Shown: positions 63,875 through 64,000 of the stretch, piece by piece
How the letters are laid out: each line of letters begins with the position of its first letter
How positions within the stretch are numbered: the stretch's first letter is position 1
Source of the DNA: Pseudomonas sp. B6002
Lineage (GTDB): Bacteria; Pseudomonadota; Gammaproteobacteria; Pseudomonadales; Pseudomonadaceae
Reading direction: 5' to 3'
NCBI RefSeq assembly: GCF_013385985.1
Contig: NZ_JACAOY010000014.1
Span: 112,947 to 176,946, forward strand
Length of the DNA stretch: 64,000 nt
Notes under the pieces: generated by a model
Told to the model about the DNA's origin: nothing
Database searches by the model: none
What the model saw: the letters and a program-made list of their open reading frames with translations, nothing else
Program-made: the position numbers and the translations under genes

Positions 63875-63940
63875 TGTGGGCTGGGCGCTATAGATGTTTG
63901 GTCGGAGTACATATCCGTTGCTGCGGTAACGGCGGCTATG

Positions 63941-64000
63941 GGTTCCGCCCTTACGGCGGCTCACTTTTGGAAGGAGCCCAAAAGTAAGCAAAACGCTCTT
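63941..64000. repeat. Interspersed repeat with hairpin, cut by the window edge
   Basis: GGTTCCGCCCTTACGGCGGC followed by CTTTTGGAAGGAGCCCAAAAG (stem CTTTTGG / CCAAAAG) resembles an intergenic repeat I have seen widely in Pseudomonas genomes. It continues past the window. Confidence 0.4.

Overview
The window looks like a chromosomal segment of a Pseudomonas of the fluorescens group. The evidence is the uvrC-pgsA-tRNA-Gly(GCC) order, a membrane PQQ glucose dehydrogenase next to an OprB porin, and many paired REP elements of the GTAGGAGCCGG / TAGTGAGCGGG type. There is no IS element, phage or CRISPR array.

Layout. 1-1.6 kb: end of uvrC, pgsA, tRNA-Gly. 1.6-5.0 kb: an SDR/TetR divergent pair, two small genes (MORN-like and TPR-like) and a LysR regulator. 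5.1-12.4 kb: an EmrA/EmrB/NodT-type tripartite efflux operon, an OmpR-type two-component system, a small lipoprotein and a COG4705/DUF347-type membrane protein. 12.5-16.2 kb: an Fbp-type iron(III) ABC importer with a candidate Fur box. 16.4-24.0 kb: a five-gene operon of TonB-dependent receptor, lipoprotein binding protein, two permeases and a fused double ATPase of the peptide/nickel/metallophore class.

24.3-39.9 kb is the most unusual part: one tightly packed 12-gene minus-strand operon. Its first six genes are the ebo set (eboD fused to a DedA/VTT membrane domain, then eboC, eboA, eboB, eboE, eboF), known from cyanobacteria as a system for moving a metabolite precursor to the periplasm. 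The next six are two paralogous pairs, each a secreted CxxCH (c-type haem) protein followed by a signal-less protein resembling the N-terminal region of the violacein enzyme VioB, plus a secreted Cys-containing protein and a beta-propeller-like protein. My inference is a biosynthesis-plus-export pathway for an unknown, possibly aromatic or indolic, product: synthesis in the cytoplasm by VioB-like proteins, transfer by Ebo, oxidation in the periplasm by haem proteins. The leader carries a hairpin-displayed GGA and a GGA in the ribosome binding site, as in Gac/Rsm-controlled messages.

40.4-44.9 kb: LysR and an mmsA-type aldehyde dehydrogenase; GlxA-type AraC and an SDR. 45.0-59.0 kb: a chaperone-usher fimbrial island headed by an orphan LuxR-type response regulator whose phospho-acceptor Asp is Glu (E53). 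Three tandem two-domain adhesins, two pilins, two chaperones, two ushers (the second frameshifted) and a fourth tip protein follow. Five promoters here, including that of the regulator, share GGAAA-N3-CCTAC placed exactly 57 bp before the -10 box with a second half-site 21-22 bp downstream, a candidate regulon operator. 59.0-64.0 kb: OprB porin, glucose dehydrogenase Gcd and an IclR regulator, ending in interspersed repeats.
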